Source: Suillus spraguei
Lineage: Eukaryota > Basidiomycota > Agaricomycetes > Boletales > Suillaceae
DNA: 64,000 bases
Direction of reading: 5' to 3'
Assembly: GCA_016800925.1 (NCBI GenBank)
Contig: JABCPU010000141.1
Location: 92,219 to 156,218 of the forward strand
Shown here: piece after piece, positions 35,237-46,919 of the stretch
Numbering within the stretch: the stretch's first letter is position 1
Layout: the number at the start of each line of letters is the position of its first letter
The notes under the pieces: generated by a model
Told to the model about the DNA's origin: nothing
Databases searched by the model: none
Seen by the model: only the letters and a program-made list of their open reading frames with translations
Translations under genes and position numbers: made by a program

Positions 35237-35246
35237 TACCACTAGG

Positions 35247-36638
35247 TGTTACGACCATGCAAAACCGGAGATTAGTAAGAAGTCCTGGTCTTACATGGGG
35301 TTGTACTGGAGGGTTATAAGTCAAAGGGGCTTGGCCTCAGCTCGTACGCTGTGCCCCTTACCCGAGTATGTGCCCTTAATTTCGGATGAAGTCCAAGGGA
35401 GAGTTCTGGTGAAGTCCGGATGGAGGCTCCAGACGAACTCTAAGGCAGGATAGCTCAACAGAGCTCCAATGGACTTCCGGATGAGTGTGGGAATGCGCCG
35501 GAACTATTTCCGGAAGGTAGGGAGTAATGGTAACACTACTGGAACAAGCTCCAAGTAGAACGGATGAAGGATGGACCGCTGGACAAAGTCCAGGGCAGGA
35601 TAGGAGCAGAGCTCCGGAGGGAAAGATGATCCATAGATGTCAGAGGATAGGATAGGATGGATCCGGAGGACTAGGGGTCCGAAGGTCCGGAGCTCGGAGG
35701 AGCGGAGGAGCGGAGGAGTGGAGGAGCAGAGGAGCAGAGGAATGGAGGAACGGAGGAGCGGAGGAGCGGATGATCGGATGATCGGATGAGCATAGCTCTG
35801 TGGATCTTAGAGGAAGTGTTGGCTACTAGAGAGGAGTAGGTCCAGATATGGTGTAGAGATAGTATAGACTACTCCGGACAAGGTCTGGAATAGAAACAGA
35901 CAGTATAAGACTACCAAAGGTAGAGTCGGAGGTGAAACAGATGATAGATGGAGATGGATGAAGTCTGAAAATATTACAGGACATAGGATCAAAGCTCCGG
36001 CCTAGGGAGTGATCCCATAGGCCTGAGTCGGAAGCTTACAAAGGCTGGAGCCCAAGTGCAAGAATGGAAACGGAGTTATATAGACATGATAACAGGATAC
36101 AGAGTGATCAAGGAATATACAGAAGTAGGAACAATGAATCAGACTGAGGTCTGCAGGAGTTGTACTACAAGTTTATATACTGTAGGTAGCATGCCGGAAG
36201 GCAAGCAAGGATAGTCCGAGGCTATGTTTGAGGCATTGCGGAACACAAGGCTATGAACTCGGAAATAAGACTTGTACGAAATATCTTACCAAGACGGAAG
36301 TCAAGATAACCGAAAGCCAGAGGTGCAGAGATAACTGAAAGCCGGACACAGGTATTAACCTAAAAGGAGTAACGCGCAGGTGCGCGGGAATAGTTTCGGA
36401 TATGAGCATGGATTGGATATGGACACGGATTGGATATGGACATGGATCGGATATGAACACGGATTGGATATGGACATGGATTGGATATGGACATGGATTG
36501 GATATGGACACGGATCGGATGAGTGGATCAGATCGGATGGATGGACTGAGTCAGATATGGATATGGATTAGATATGGATGGATGTTGATTGGGTGTCCAG
36601 ATGTCCATGGATCAGACCTGAATGTACGGTATATGACA
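35247..36638. mobile_element. Solo LTR (1392 bp) inserted in the gypsy pol gene
   Basis: Begins TGTTACGACC and ends GTATATGACA (TG...CA), flanked by the 5 bp duplication CTAGG at 35242-35246 and 36639-36643. Removing the insert and one CTAGG joins the protease and reverse transcriptase halves in frame. It contains two internal tandem arrays: GGAGGAGCGGAGGAGCGG near 35690-35790, and TTGGATATGGACATGGA near 36405-36580. No coding region is seen, so it is an LTR left after recombination of a full element. Confidence 0.85.
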
Positions 36639-36659
36639 CTAGGAGACAGTAATGCATGA

Positions 36660-36912
36660 TCGGCCCTCCTTTGATAAGAGTTCCGTTCGCCGTAGTAACT
36701 CGAAATGGCATTTTGAGTTTTTGTTGTGTGATTTGATGGAGTTTCACAAACTCCTCGGAAATAAATGTTCCTGCTGTGCCAGAGTCGATAACGGCAGTAG
36801 TGTCAACGGATTTTAAGTGAGTATGCGAGTGAAGGGTGATAGGGATACGAAGTTCTTTTCTTTCACCTACAGCACGTACAAGTCTTAGTAATACATTGGG
36901 AGAAACATACAT
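36660..36912 (-). pseudogene. Gypsy aspartic protease
   Basis: The frame from ATG 36912 contains AVIDSGTAGTFISEEF, the DSG active site of retropepsins with T in the place of the more usual A. It continues to TTANGTLIKGGPI before running into the inserted LTR. The protease normally cleaves Gag and Pol in the retrotransposon particle. Confidence 0.8.
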
Positions 36913-36932
36913 TGAATCTTTGTTTCTCCAAG

Positions 36933-37780
36933 TTAAAAATCCTCTACAATTCGTCTCACTGTTTCGTCTTCTTCACCTTGAATTTCTTTGACTTCTGCTT
37001 GATGAAGTGGGGTCTTCTTCTTCCTTTCAGGACAGTTACAATGTGGTGTCCCATCTTCTTGCATCCGAAGCATTGGCCTTTTTTCATACACTTGGATCTT
37101 TCCATATCGGAGATTCGATCTACTACCATTGCATTTGAATCTTGGCTTGGTGTGTAACATGCGTTTCCATAGTTCTTTTTCTTCTGTGGAGCATGGCGTG
37201 CTCGTAACGCCAAAAGGCATTGGTGGGAGTTGTCGATGGAAACACATTGCAATACAACATTGCGGAATACTTCTGAAACGCTGCCTGGCACGAAGAGCTT
37301 GGTTAGGATACCTAAGTTAAGGCCATCTTGGAAGAATTGAATCTTCATCGCGTCGTCAGTGATATGGGCCTTAGCTACAAGTGCCTCAAAGTCAGCGATG
37401 TAAGTATGGAGATTGCCGCTCCCTTGTTTGAGGTCTCTGAGCTTCATTAATGCGGTTCCTTTAGTATCCACCAGTTCAATGGCTTCATTGAAGCTTTTCA
37501 TAACATCTTTCATTGTCCCATAACCGACTTTTTGTCCAGAAGTATCGGTTGATTGGGCATGAACGAGGAATTGTTCTTTCCAAGATTTGGCATTCTTTTC
37601 GGTCAGGAAGGATGTGATGAAAATGATCTTCTGTTTGTCGGTGGTATAAAACTTTTCATTGATGTTGAAGTACAGGTTGCATGATAGAATGAATTCCAGA
37701 GAATTGTCACGATCTCCATCAAAAGCGGTTGGGAGACTGATTTTATATTCAAAGTCTTTGGTGGTAGCTGTAGTAGTCAT
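36933..37780 (-). pseudogene. Gypsy gag with frameshift in the zinc knuckle
   Basis: ATG 37780 (MTTTATTKDFEYK) opens a typical retrotransposon gag: PTAFDGDRDNSLEFI, FITSFLTEKNAKSWKEQF and YIADFEALVAKA. The zinc knuckle CFGCKKMGHHI is cut by a one-base loss; the following NCPERKKKTPLHQ is in the next frame and ends at 36933. Gag forms the particle shell and the knuckle binds RNA. Confidence 0.82.
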
Positions 37781-37911
37781 GATGATGAATCATTTGGTGA
37801 GTTATGCTTTCTCGGTGCCTACACGCGCAGTCTTGCTGTCCATTAGGGCTTTATCAGGTTTTGGGGGGTTCAAAGACTGGATAGTCTGTAATCGATATGA
37901 CTTTAATCTTT

Positions 37912-38383
37912 TGTTATGAACTGGGATGGCATCACCAGTGACAGTGATAAGACACAGATGGTCTGCTGGGAGGTTCGACTACGTTCAAAAGAGAACAAGG
38001 ACTACTACTTAGGAAAGGTTCCAAGTAGGATCAAGGGTTCAGTCGAAGAGTCGTGACTCTAAGATGATTGGTAGAATAGAGACTAAGGCTACGGAGTGCT
38101 TAGACTTAGAGATGATTCAGATGACTTAGGTTGGAGACCTAAGCGAAGGATATTCCAGGTAAAACCCAGTAAGATTAAAGTAAGGTATACAAGTGTAATA
38201 CAACGTGCTTAAATAAGCCAATATGTGCGCACGGACCAAGAGAGACGTGAGAACGTAAGTGCGTATCCAAAGAATGAAGGCTACTATCATACAGATGCAT
38301 TGAGCATATGAGTCAGAGTCATGTTACATAATATACAAGATAAAGGAGATGAAAAATGAATAGGGGCACGTACGACTGTAACA
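37912..38383 (-). repeat. LTR of the gypsy element (472 bp)
   Basis: Bounded by TGTTA...TAACA (plus strand TGTTATGAACTGG ... TACGACTGTAACA). Two solo LTRs of the same family lie at 43489-43971 and 46425-46914 in the opposite orientation. Shared inner words include CTTAGCCTTAGTCTCTATTC and GTTTTACCTGGA (in the sense orientation of the solo LTRs). Confidence 0.9.
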
Positions 38384-38682
38384 CCAACAGCATGAGCTCT
38401 GGATGGTCAACTAATGATACTCAGTTGGGGCTTATGCATAACCTCCATGATTAGGGTGCTCATAGCTAGACACATTCAATGCATCACTTAGGACTGGGCA
38501 GCTGCAAGTTTGGGCATTGAAATAAATCAATTGATGGGTTGATATGAAATCCAATTGACGATCCTAAAATGACATCCGATCTCAAACCAGATGAATGACA
38601 TGATTGTGACATTGGTAACTAAAAACATTATTGTAGATGTAAATATGAAGATCAGATTAGTATGAGGAATAGCCCATATCAA

Positions 38683-40323
38683 TTAGTGGGCAAAAGGAAA
38701 GGGGTCAAGGACAATGAGAAGGAAAGAATTAGTCTGAGTCAAAGCAGCATCCTCCAATGCCTTCCTCTGCTCTGCTAATGTGTTGACTGACATCTGTGAC
38801 ACAACATCTGGGGTCAGGTCCTTGCGATGATTCATTCCAAATACTTTCCTAAACAGCAAGGTTAGCCATCCAATCCTACTAGTAGACAATAAACTTGTTA
38901 CCTAGTCCACCATTCCAGAAGCTTGTCCACCCTAGTTTTGTGACAGGGCCGGGGACGTTCTCAAAAAAGTCCACAATGTTATTCCAGAACCCTTCATAGT
39001 CAAAGTCACTGTCGATGGTGTGCCATGATGAAATGTTTGATAAAGCAAAATGAACCTGCCGCTTGAAGGTTAGAGGCCGGATGCCAATGTGGTAGCTGTT
39101 CATATTCACTTACTTGACACACAATGTAAGTGATAGCACGAGGGGTAACTTTTTTCATGTTGATGATCAAGGTGACACAAGTTTTGACCTTTGCCTGATC
39201 CGATTTCCATTGGGTGTGCCTGTCGTTCTCAAGGATGTCAACTCCATCGCCATTGCCTTCGGCTTCCTTCACCGAGGAAGGAGATGTAAAAATTGCTTTA
39301 AAAGCCTATAATGCAAAGGGGAAGATGATATTGTGAGTGGGTTTCAAAGTCACTCACCTGAACTAGAAGCCTGGACTTGAAGAGCCCTGCCTCAAGGTTC
39401 CCATGCATGACATTGTAGTTTTTGTATAGGAACAATGGCCAGGAGTTTTCTGAGACAATACATTCTGACATTCTGTTGCAAATGCCATCCTTCACCCTGG
39501 ATTGGCATCAGCGTCAGTTGACAGTCCAGAATGGTCAAATTTTTTCACCTGTTTTGACCCCAATCCCACTCTGCAGGGCAGAGTAACCTCCCACAAATGT
39601 TGTTCACAAAGCTGTGTGAATGCTTGTCGTCAGGTTGGATAAGAGGAGAAGGACGGAATGCTTGATTGATCCAGATGGCTACCAGGTCTTTGAGGCAGGA
39701 GGTGTCATCCCCATGAGCTGCGTCAGCTCCTTTCTTGAGCTATAAAACAATCACTATACAATGTGATTTGTTTGCAAAAAATATCAGACGTTCTTCAACA
39801 TATCTTCGCAATCTTTGTGCTCAAGGCTCCCCAACTTCTTGTGCAGCCATGGTAGCGCCCGCAAAAGTTCAATATAACTGCGTTGCAGGCAATCTTGCCT
39901 GAGCTTGATTAAAATATAGTATGAAAATGTGGCTGACCACCTACACTGGCGTGGCTGCATCCTCCAATTGATCCTCATACCAGAAATCAAGTCTTCCAAG
40001 CTGGCATAAAGGATCACTAGGCAATGAATTGCCCTACCTTGTGCAACATAGTAGGTTGTTTTTCTTTTCCAGAATAAATCAACGCTGACCTAGCAAGGGT
40101 AATGAACAAGACGGTGCGCTTACCTTTGCTTCATTCCTCTTTCTTGCCACATAATCTCCAGCTCATCTTCTAAAGCAGCGATGTGACGCTTGGCCCTTGT
40201 GTTGGCAGTGGTAGGCATGGCCCCAGATCCAGATGCCGCCGATGCATGATGTTGGGAACTTGAAAGCCCCACACTATTGGATGCTGATTTGGACTCGGAA
40301 ACATTGGGATTGGGGGATGCCAT
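38683..40323 (-). CDS. DUF6698-like protein, 442 aa, seven exons, intact
   Basis: Exons 40323-40124, 40063-39790, 39739-39549, 39496-39358, 39305-39114, 39061-38895 and 38848-38683 join without a stop. Recognisable blocks are ALEDELEIMWQER, GRAIHCLVILYASLEDL, RLLCPAEWDWG, SWPLFLYKNYNV, AFKAIFTSPSSV, TPRAITYIVCQ, HFALSNISSWHT and FWNNIVDFFENV. This is the pattern I associate with the DUF6698 family, multi-copy in agaricomycetes and without known function. The N-terminus is Ser-rich and disordered. It is transcribed away from the 293-aa gene at 41714. Either a host family gene or the passenger of a mobile element; nothing in the sequence decides this. Confidence 0.78.
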
Positions 40324-40329
40324 GGAGGG

Positions 40330-41713
40330 AAGGGAAGAATGGCTGATGTGCAGTGAGAGAGCGAGATGAAGTTGGATGAGAGATAAAAGTGAAATGAAGA
40401 GAGCTATTGAGCGGTAACTTGAAATGGCCCTTTTATACATTCAATACTCGCTCAGGCTAGAGCATTGTCTTAATGATAAATGTCATTTATGTACTACCAA
40501 CACACACGCACCTAGTCTTATGGTACTTCCATTAATCTTAAAAGCACTCCCACCTGGCAGCATTGTCTTAGAGGTGATTGCCATAAATAGATGTTTACGT
40601 GTCATACCTGGGTTTTATGGTAGGTCCCTGTCAGTCGCCCTGCTGATCGGATCGTTGACAGACACTTATGCTCTTTTCTTTCGGCAACCATAACATGTCC
40701 AAGTCAATGAAAAGAGTCCTGTGGCCAGTGCAATTAATCACAAACTTGAGATGTGAATTGTGACTCACAGGTAGATCCATGATGTTAGCATTTGGTGCGA
40801 ACAACAAGTCAGTTGTGCATTCAAGTTGAGCTGTTTCCAGGTTGAGCTCGAGCCTTTCATAAGAAATTTTCGAGTCTTGAACTCAAGGGGAAATACTACT
40901 AACCAACTTGAATGGTCGGACCTCTCCGAATCCATGGTTCGTACTACCCAGGTGACTTCAAGTTGAATCTGCCTGCGCCAGTGAGGGGTGTCAGGGTGAA
41001 CACCAAATTTCGGCAACTGAATCCCAGAGGCTTACTAGTAGTATTAGTAGTAGTAAAGAATCTAGTCATGGTGGTGTGAATTTGGAACCTCACACCCCCC
41101 CCCTCCCCACTGTCGGAACCGCCACAGCAATGTGTATTGTGTGAACATGAAGCACCCTTCGAAGGCTGACTAAATCATTACGATAACTGATTGTAGCAGA
41201 TCGAGGGTAATCATGATGCTTTACTAAGCACTGCAACTAACTTGAAACAGATAACACCAAGTCACGGTGTGGCTTTTCCAGTTCAGTCACAACTTGAAAA
41301 TAGTCATAGTCGACTTGTAAAGGCATCCTTGTCCCACACAGTACCCAGCAAGTTATCATCTGCTCCATCGAGTACAAATGCCTGAACTTCAGACATATAA
41401 ATTCTCTATTCTTGAAAAGAAAGAGAGGAAAGACTCACTCACTGGCACTTCAAGTTGGCACCTGCAACTTTTGGAAAACACGGACAAGTCACATCAGATG
41501 AACGGTCATTAGAGGGGTCAGAATGTTGAAGAAAATCATTGTCCAAGAGGTAACATCGTGCTATCTTCGTCACCACTTCTAACAGGAGAATACTTAATAG
41601 CAATATCATTACAAAAATGCTAAGTTGTTCAAACTCCGAAGACTACTAGTATTAGTAGACATTAGCTGACATAGCTCCCACTACACTCCACAGCTGCCAA
41701 TTTTGTGACCAGC
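40330..41713. other. Intergenic region between two divergent intact genes
   Basis: No gene can be supported. There is a CCCCCCCCTCCCC run near 41095 and a short TAGTAGTATTAGTAGTAGTA microsatellite near 41036-41055. Promoters of both flanking genes are expected here. Confidence 0.5.
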
Positions 41714-42701
41714 ATGAAACTCGGCCATGCAAAGAAACTGAGCCCTGGTAAGAGCTCATCTTCACGCCGTCACCAGGAGTGCCATGACTATGTAAGCTGC
41801 AAGTCATCTAGACTTCACGATTTTTCACTGATGACTGATCCTGCAGCTCCAGAAGGCCGATAAAGCAAATAGCAATGTTGCCAAAAAACAGGCTATTCGG
41901 CAGGCTACTTCTGGTGACATTGCACGACCATTTGCTAAGGGTCATATCCCTTATCCTATGGATACCCTTATGGACTCACTCCCTTCTTATCTGCCAAACA
42001 CCATTATGCATCAATTGGCTGAGTGCACACAAGGTGGCACCAAATTTGCACCATGTGCAATGTCTGGTACCCTGGCTTCAGCAGAACTTTGCTTCACAGC
42101 AAAGTCGCTTGCAAGAAATGAGCAACACCAAATATCTTTCCTAGAAGCAGAAGTAGTAAGTTTTATCTTGTGCAATATATTTTTTGGTTGATAAGTTGCC
42201 ATGTAGGGTAAGAACATCCTAAAATGTGGTTTACAATCAATGTCAGACAATGCTATTGAGAAAGCTACTTCGGCGAAGCAAGCCACACGTGAAATCAGTT
42301 GGCTCCAGGTCATGTTAACTGCATTGGAAATAGAGGAGGCAGAATGCCATACGGAGCTCCTACATGAACTCCACCATAGCAACATGAAGGGTTATCTGGA
42401 TGCCAATCAGGAAGCTTTCTGGTTTGAGAGGTTCTTATCGGACCGGACCCTGGTGGATGTTAAAGATGACTTCGACTTCAACTGGACAGTGGCCTACCCA
42501 AATGATTTGGCATCATTAGCAACTGCAGACAAACAGCTCAATCAACTTAATTCTCACGCTGAGGAGCATGGACTTATTTCATCCAAAAAAGAACTTGCAA
42601 TGGAACTCAAAGCTTTGATTGTCGAAGGAGGTGAGGGGAGTGAAAGTACTGATTGGGACGATAGCCCTTACAATTCGAATGCATCCAGTGACTGTCACTA
42701 A
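41714..42701 (+). CDS. Unrecognised 293-aa protein, three exons, intact
   Basis: Exons 41714-41791, 41847-42155 and 42207-42701 join in frame across 55 and 51 nt introns (GTAAGCTG...CCTGCAG and GTAAGTTT...CATGTAG). The protein starts MKLGHAKKLSPGKSSSRR and has a basic first third, IPYPMDTLMDSLPSYLPN, and a helical acidic C-terminus (QVMLTALEIEEAECHTELLHE, ELAMELKALIVEGGEG). It ends in Asp/Ser/Asn. No signal peptide or membrane segment is evident. I recognise no family. It faces away from the DUF6698-like gene, and its intact splicing argues that it is a real gene. Confidence 0.68.
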
Positions 42702-43488
42702 GGTATGTATTATGATACATGGAAGCCTTAACACGTGGGCAGCTGATGCAACATTTTAGTTATTTCAATTTGTATTACTAGGAAGGACAGATCTGCAAGC
42801 AACCAATACTAAACGTTGAAGTTGCCTTTTTGTAATGTGGGGGGTACAATTTTTTTGTTGCACCAAAGATTATGTATTGCTATCAAATCAGATGATCAAT
42901 GTCCATTATCAATGTATCCAATCAGAAGCTTGACTATGATCTGAGTTTCAGCATATCAGCTAGCTGCACATTTATCCTGAGCTCAACCAACCTCAATACC
43001 CCAACACGGCCGACTTCAATGCCTCAAGTTCTGTTGATCCCACAGCATCCTTTGGTGTCGTTGTCCCATATATGCAACCCTACTGCGACAGTCCTACAGC
43101 TCCTGACCCCTGCTTTACTCAGGCTGCTCTTGAGTCCAACCTTGTTGCTCACAACCAGAACACCGTCCCCTTCAACTCATCTAACCCATACTTTACTTCT
43201 CCCACCCCCAACTTCCCCACCCTCAACCCTAACTTTGCTTGGTTCAACACCAGCGACTTCCCTCCACCCAACTTTGCTCCATTCAATGCCGGTAACTTTT
43301 CTCCTCACAGTGCCAATTTTTCTGTGCATCACCCCAACTTTGCTATGCCAAACCCTCCACCAATCAACTTTACTCTATCCAACCCTGACTTTACTCTACC
43401 CAGTCCCAATTTTGCTCCACCCAACCTTGATTTCACTGTCCCCAACATTGCTGCCCCTCATCCTCATCATCTTCCTAACATCACAGAC

Positions 43489-43971
43489 TGTTACAGTTGT
43501 ACGTACCCCTATTCATTTTCCCTTTATTTTCTTACTTGTATATCTTGTCACATGACTTGACTCATATGCTCAACGCATCTGTACAATACATGCCTTCCTT
43601 ATTAGGATACGCAGTTACGTTCTCACGGTTACCTGGTCTGTGCGCACATATCTACCTATATAAGCACAGTGTACTTGTAGTAGATTCTTTACTTTAATCT
43701 TACTGGGTTTTACCTGGAATCTCCTTCACTTAGGTCTCCAACCTAAGTCGTCTTGAATCATCTCTAAGTCTAAGCACTCCTTAGCCTTAGTCTCTATTCT
43801 TGCAGAACCTCTTAGACTCGTCTTTGTCGTCTTCGAGGCTGAACCCTTGATCGTACTTGGAATGCGTTCCTAGTACTTTCACCTTGTCCTCTTTTGGACA
43901 TTGTAAGAACTCCCAAGCAGACCGGCTGTGTCTTTTCACTGTCGCTGGTGACGCCACCCCAGTTCATAACA
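43489..43971 (+). mobile_element. Solo LTR of the gypsy family (483 bp)
   Basis: Begins TGTTACAGTTGTACG and ends GTTCATAACA. It is flanked by the perfect 5 bp duplication CAGAC at 43484-43488 and 43972-43976. It matches the LTR at 37912-38383 in inverted orientation. Confidence 0.92.
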
Positions 43972-44903
43972 CAGACCTTCAGTCGATGATGGAATCATAT
44001 CAAACAGCGCCATCATTTGGGAGGCATCGAATTGCCAAAGCATGCGCATCAGCCCACACCCAGCCATACAATCAGTCAGAGTGTCCAGGGCCATTGCCCA
44101 TCCTACAAGCTCAACAAGTTGGGTTCAAGGGCGACGTTGTGAGAGTAAGTTTTGACCTCAATTATGCCGCAAACTCACTAATGTCTGCTGGTCAGGGTAT
44201 GTCATGTATGTCAAGGGTCCGGAGATGAGTCCAAGTCAATGTGAACATATGGCACTCTTCCCACTCAACTGCCAGGCCTCTGACCACTGTGCCTTTTATG
44301 GCTGCAGGGCCTTCTATAACCGCAGGGCCCCCAATGGCTGTAGGGCCTTTAATGCATTCTGATGATGGCTCCAAGTCTGAGCTGGACATGCCTCTCAACA
44401 CCACCACCTCCAGGCAGATACGACACCTGAAGAGAATGATATGTGATTGAACATGCAAAGCTTTAAAGTTTGTGCTGTTCAACAAAAGCATGATGTTGCA
44501 CAGGGAGTTGCTAGCATCTGAGATAAATGATGCCCTTGTCAAGTCCGTGATGGAGAAGATCAGCAACAAGGGTATGTGCTTGCCTTTTTTGTGAATGAAA
44601 GGTTCATGTTGCCCTAGGCCTTGCAACAAAATGGACGTCGAAGAACAGTCACAGTGCATTAGAAAGCCTCAAGACAGTTCCTGTGAACCTCCACAATGAG
44701 ATAAAACGCTTAGTGCGGGCAATTGTCCTAGGCTCATGGATCTTTCGCCAGCTATCAAGGATCAGGTCAAAGATATCACAGCCTATCGATGCACTCTTGT
44801 CGAGGCCCTCCTTGAAATTTATGATCATGCACACTCCAACGTGACGGTACTAAGTGTTTTTGGCTACCAATGCTAAGCAAGCTAACGACCACTCAGCCAT
44901 TCA

Positions 44904-45757
44904 TGTTAGTGACCTAGCCAGGCACTAAGGAACTTGAGTGGTGTATGCGATGGGCGCTCTATCAAGAGCAGCGGCCCGTGCATATCGGTCTCCTAGCATG
45001 GAGTGTGCTAGTTGTGTCAGTCGGAGGTGGGTGCTACATGCTGTCTCATGACCTATGTCACTGAGACAAGGTTCTTGACAATGATCAAAGACATAGAAGC
45101 GATAAGCTTCTACGAAGTTTGAATAATGACAATAAGCTTATCAAAAGAAGTTCACGGTCGAAGATCAAGTAGATTCAAGTTAAAGAAGTACAAAGGCTAT
45201 CTGCGCATATTTATATGTAAGATTGAAGCAGAGCGCAAATACATAAGTATTGCTAGATTAAGTATGAAGTCAGATAGCCAATAGGAAGATGCATGCTCAC
45301 AGATGAGTCAGAGGCATATGAACCAATGAATGCACGCATGTGCGAAAGGGAGTCATAGGTGCGGAGCGGAAGGTATAAAAGGTACGAGCAAATGAGGCGA
45401 TGCACAAGTCATAGGTAGATGCAAAGGAAAAGATAAAATGAAATACGACACCAGACATAGTCCTTGAGCAAGGGGTAGCGCGTGTTGAAGCGCAAAGGAA
45501 GGCGTCGAATGCGACAGAGGCGTTTGAGATGCGAGAAGCACGAGAGGCACAAAGAGCACACATGAGTGCAAGGGGTACCAGAAGAGTGCGCAGCTAGTGA
45601 CGATGGAGGAGGCAAGTGTAGGCAAGGTAAGGAGTGATGACAGCAAGCCAGATGAGGTAGCGGAGGATGAGGACAGAGCCCTTGTCGAGACAAGTGTAGA
45701 TGGCGACACATAAGAGGAAAAATGATAGTAGGGGTGCAAGAAGGTGTTCTTGTAACA
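44904..45757. mobile_element. LTR-like insertion (854 bp) in the DUF6532-like gene
   Basis: Begins TGTTAGTGACCTAGCC and ends TTCTTGTAACA, an inverted TGTTA...TAACA pair. The flanks ATTCA (44899-44903) and GTTCG (45758-45762) agree at three of five positions, as an aged target duplication might. Removing it joins two exon parts of the gene in frame. There is no relation to the other LTRs by eye, so it is probably a separate family. Confidence 0.6.
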
Positions 45758-46424
45758 GTTCGCAAATCCAGCCGTTATACAAATGACTCAAGCAATCATC
45801 AGACAGTTTCACAATTACATTCCCATAAACCATGTGGACATCAATATCAACAACATCGTCACATTTGCAGTGACTGCACTTTGTTTTGCATTGCAAGAAT
45901 TTTCGAATGGGACCTACAGCCCATCTGAGTTTTCCCTTGAGAACAAGGAAGAGACTTACAATGCGGTCCTCCAGTGCATTAAACAACTGGATGGCACCGA
46001 CTTGAAATTCTACTGAATCATGATTCAACATATCTTCAAGCTTATTTAGACGCACATAGTCACTGTTACTCTTCCTCGTCTGTCATAAAATAGTCACTTT
46101 GCATTGATTTCACTCACATGTTCAAATGTTTGTGGTCACTTTATTATTCTAGTATCACATCTCCTGCTAGGAATGGCTAGATCCCTTGGACTATCACTGG
46201 CAGTGTGTACTAAAGGGTTGTCTAGGGGAGACTATCTCCCACCAAACAGACTTTCAATCATTACTACTAATTAATGGCTCTTGGGGTTGTATGCATTTAC
46301 CACTTGTCATTGATAATGCTCAGGCTGCCATCACTATTCTAATTCAGACATTGTGATGTGGCTAGCCTTTTGCCACTGTGGTGGCAGGCTGTCATGGTGC
46401 GACTTGGACTGTCCCCGGGCCCAT

Positions 46425-46914
46425 TGTTATAATCGTACGTGCCCCTATTCATTTTCTCTCACTCGTCTACTTGTCTTGTACCCGATCTCATATTCACATG
46501 TGACTCATGCGTCTCAACACACTTGTACTATACATGCCTTCCTTGTTAGGATACGCAGTTATTTTCCCTTTCCCATGGTTGCTTGGTCCGTGCACTTATA
46601 TCTACGTATATAAACACACTGTACTTGTAGTAGATTCCTTACTTTAATCTTACTAGGTTTTACCTGGATTCCTCTTTGCTAAAGGACATCCAATCCTTAG
46701 TCATCTTGAATCGTCTCTAAGTCTAAGCACTCCTTAGCCTTAGTCTCTATTCTCGTAGAACCTCTTAGACTTGTCTTTGAGGCTGAACCCTTGATCATAC
46801 TCAGAACGTGTTCCTTGTACTTTCACCTTGTCCTCTTCTGGACATTGTAGAACTTCCCAGCAGACCATCTGTGTCTTTTCACTGTCGCTGGTGATGCCAC
46901 CCCAGTTCATAACA
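46425..46914 (+). mobile_element. Solo LTR of the gypsy family (490 bp)
   Basis: Begins TGTTATAATCGTACG and ends GTTCATAACA. It is flanked by CCCAT on both sides (46420-46424 and 46915-46919). It is the same family as 37912-38383 and 43489-43971, in the same orientation as the latter. Confidence 0.92.
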
Positions 46915-46919
46915 CCCAT

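Larger units (their letters stand above)
33037..38383 (-). mobile_element. Ty3/gypsy retrotransposon, one LTR left, integrase and 3' LTR missing
   Basis: On the minus strand the order is LTR (38383-37912), gag, protease, reverse transcriptase and RNase H, which is the Ty3/gypsy order. It ends inside RNase H at 33037, so integrase and the second LTR are absent. A solo LTR of another family (35247-36638) sits between protease and reverse transcriptase. Several frameshifts and stops are present. Confidence 0.88.
42985..46014 (+). pseudogene. DUF6532-like gene split by two LTR insertions
   Basis: The 5' part (to 43488) encodes a low-complexity region of Asn-Phe-Pro words (PNFAWFNTSDFPPPNF). A solo LTR interrupts it at 43489. 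The frame resumes at about 43977 with LQSMMESYQTAPSFG and runs through an intron (44149-44199 region) to LKRMICD, where a TGA at 44448-44450 stands before TCKALKFVLFNKSM and EINDALVKSVMEKIS. Further exons have KDQVKDITAYRCTLVEALLEIYDHAHSNV. A second LTR-like insert lies at 44904. After it come NPAVIQMTQAIIRQFHNY, NNIVTFAVTALCFALQEFSNG and a stop at 46014. The last block resembles the C-terminus of the DUF6532 family of agaricomycetes. The exact start and some splice sites are uncertain. Confidence 0.5.

Noticed and set aside
36251..36659. Open frames over TTGGATATGGACATGGA repeats
   Set aside because: A product of the tandem array inside the solo LTR; no gene.
42899..43555. 218-aa Thr/Leu/Pro-rich plus-strand frame
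   Set aside because: Shadow of the Asn-Phe-Pro low-complexity exon in the neighbouring frame.
45353..45765. Minus-strand 118-128 aa frames
   Set aside because: They lie in the LTR-like insert and are low-complexity Ser/Leu/Cys translations without a family match.
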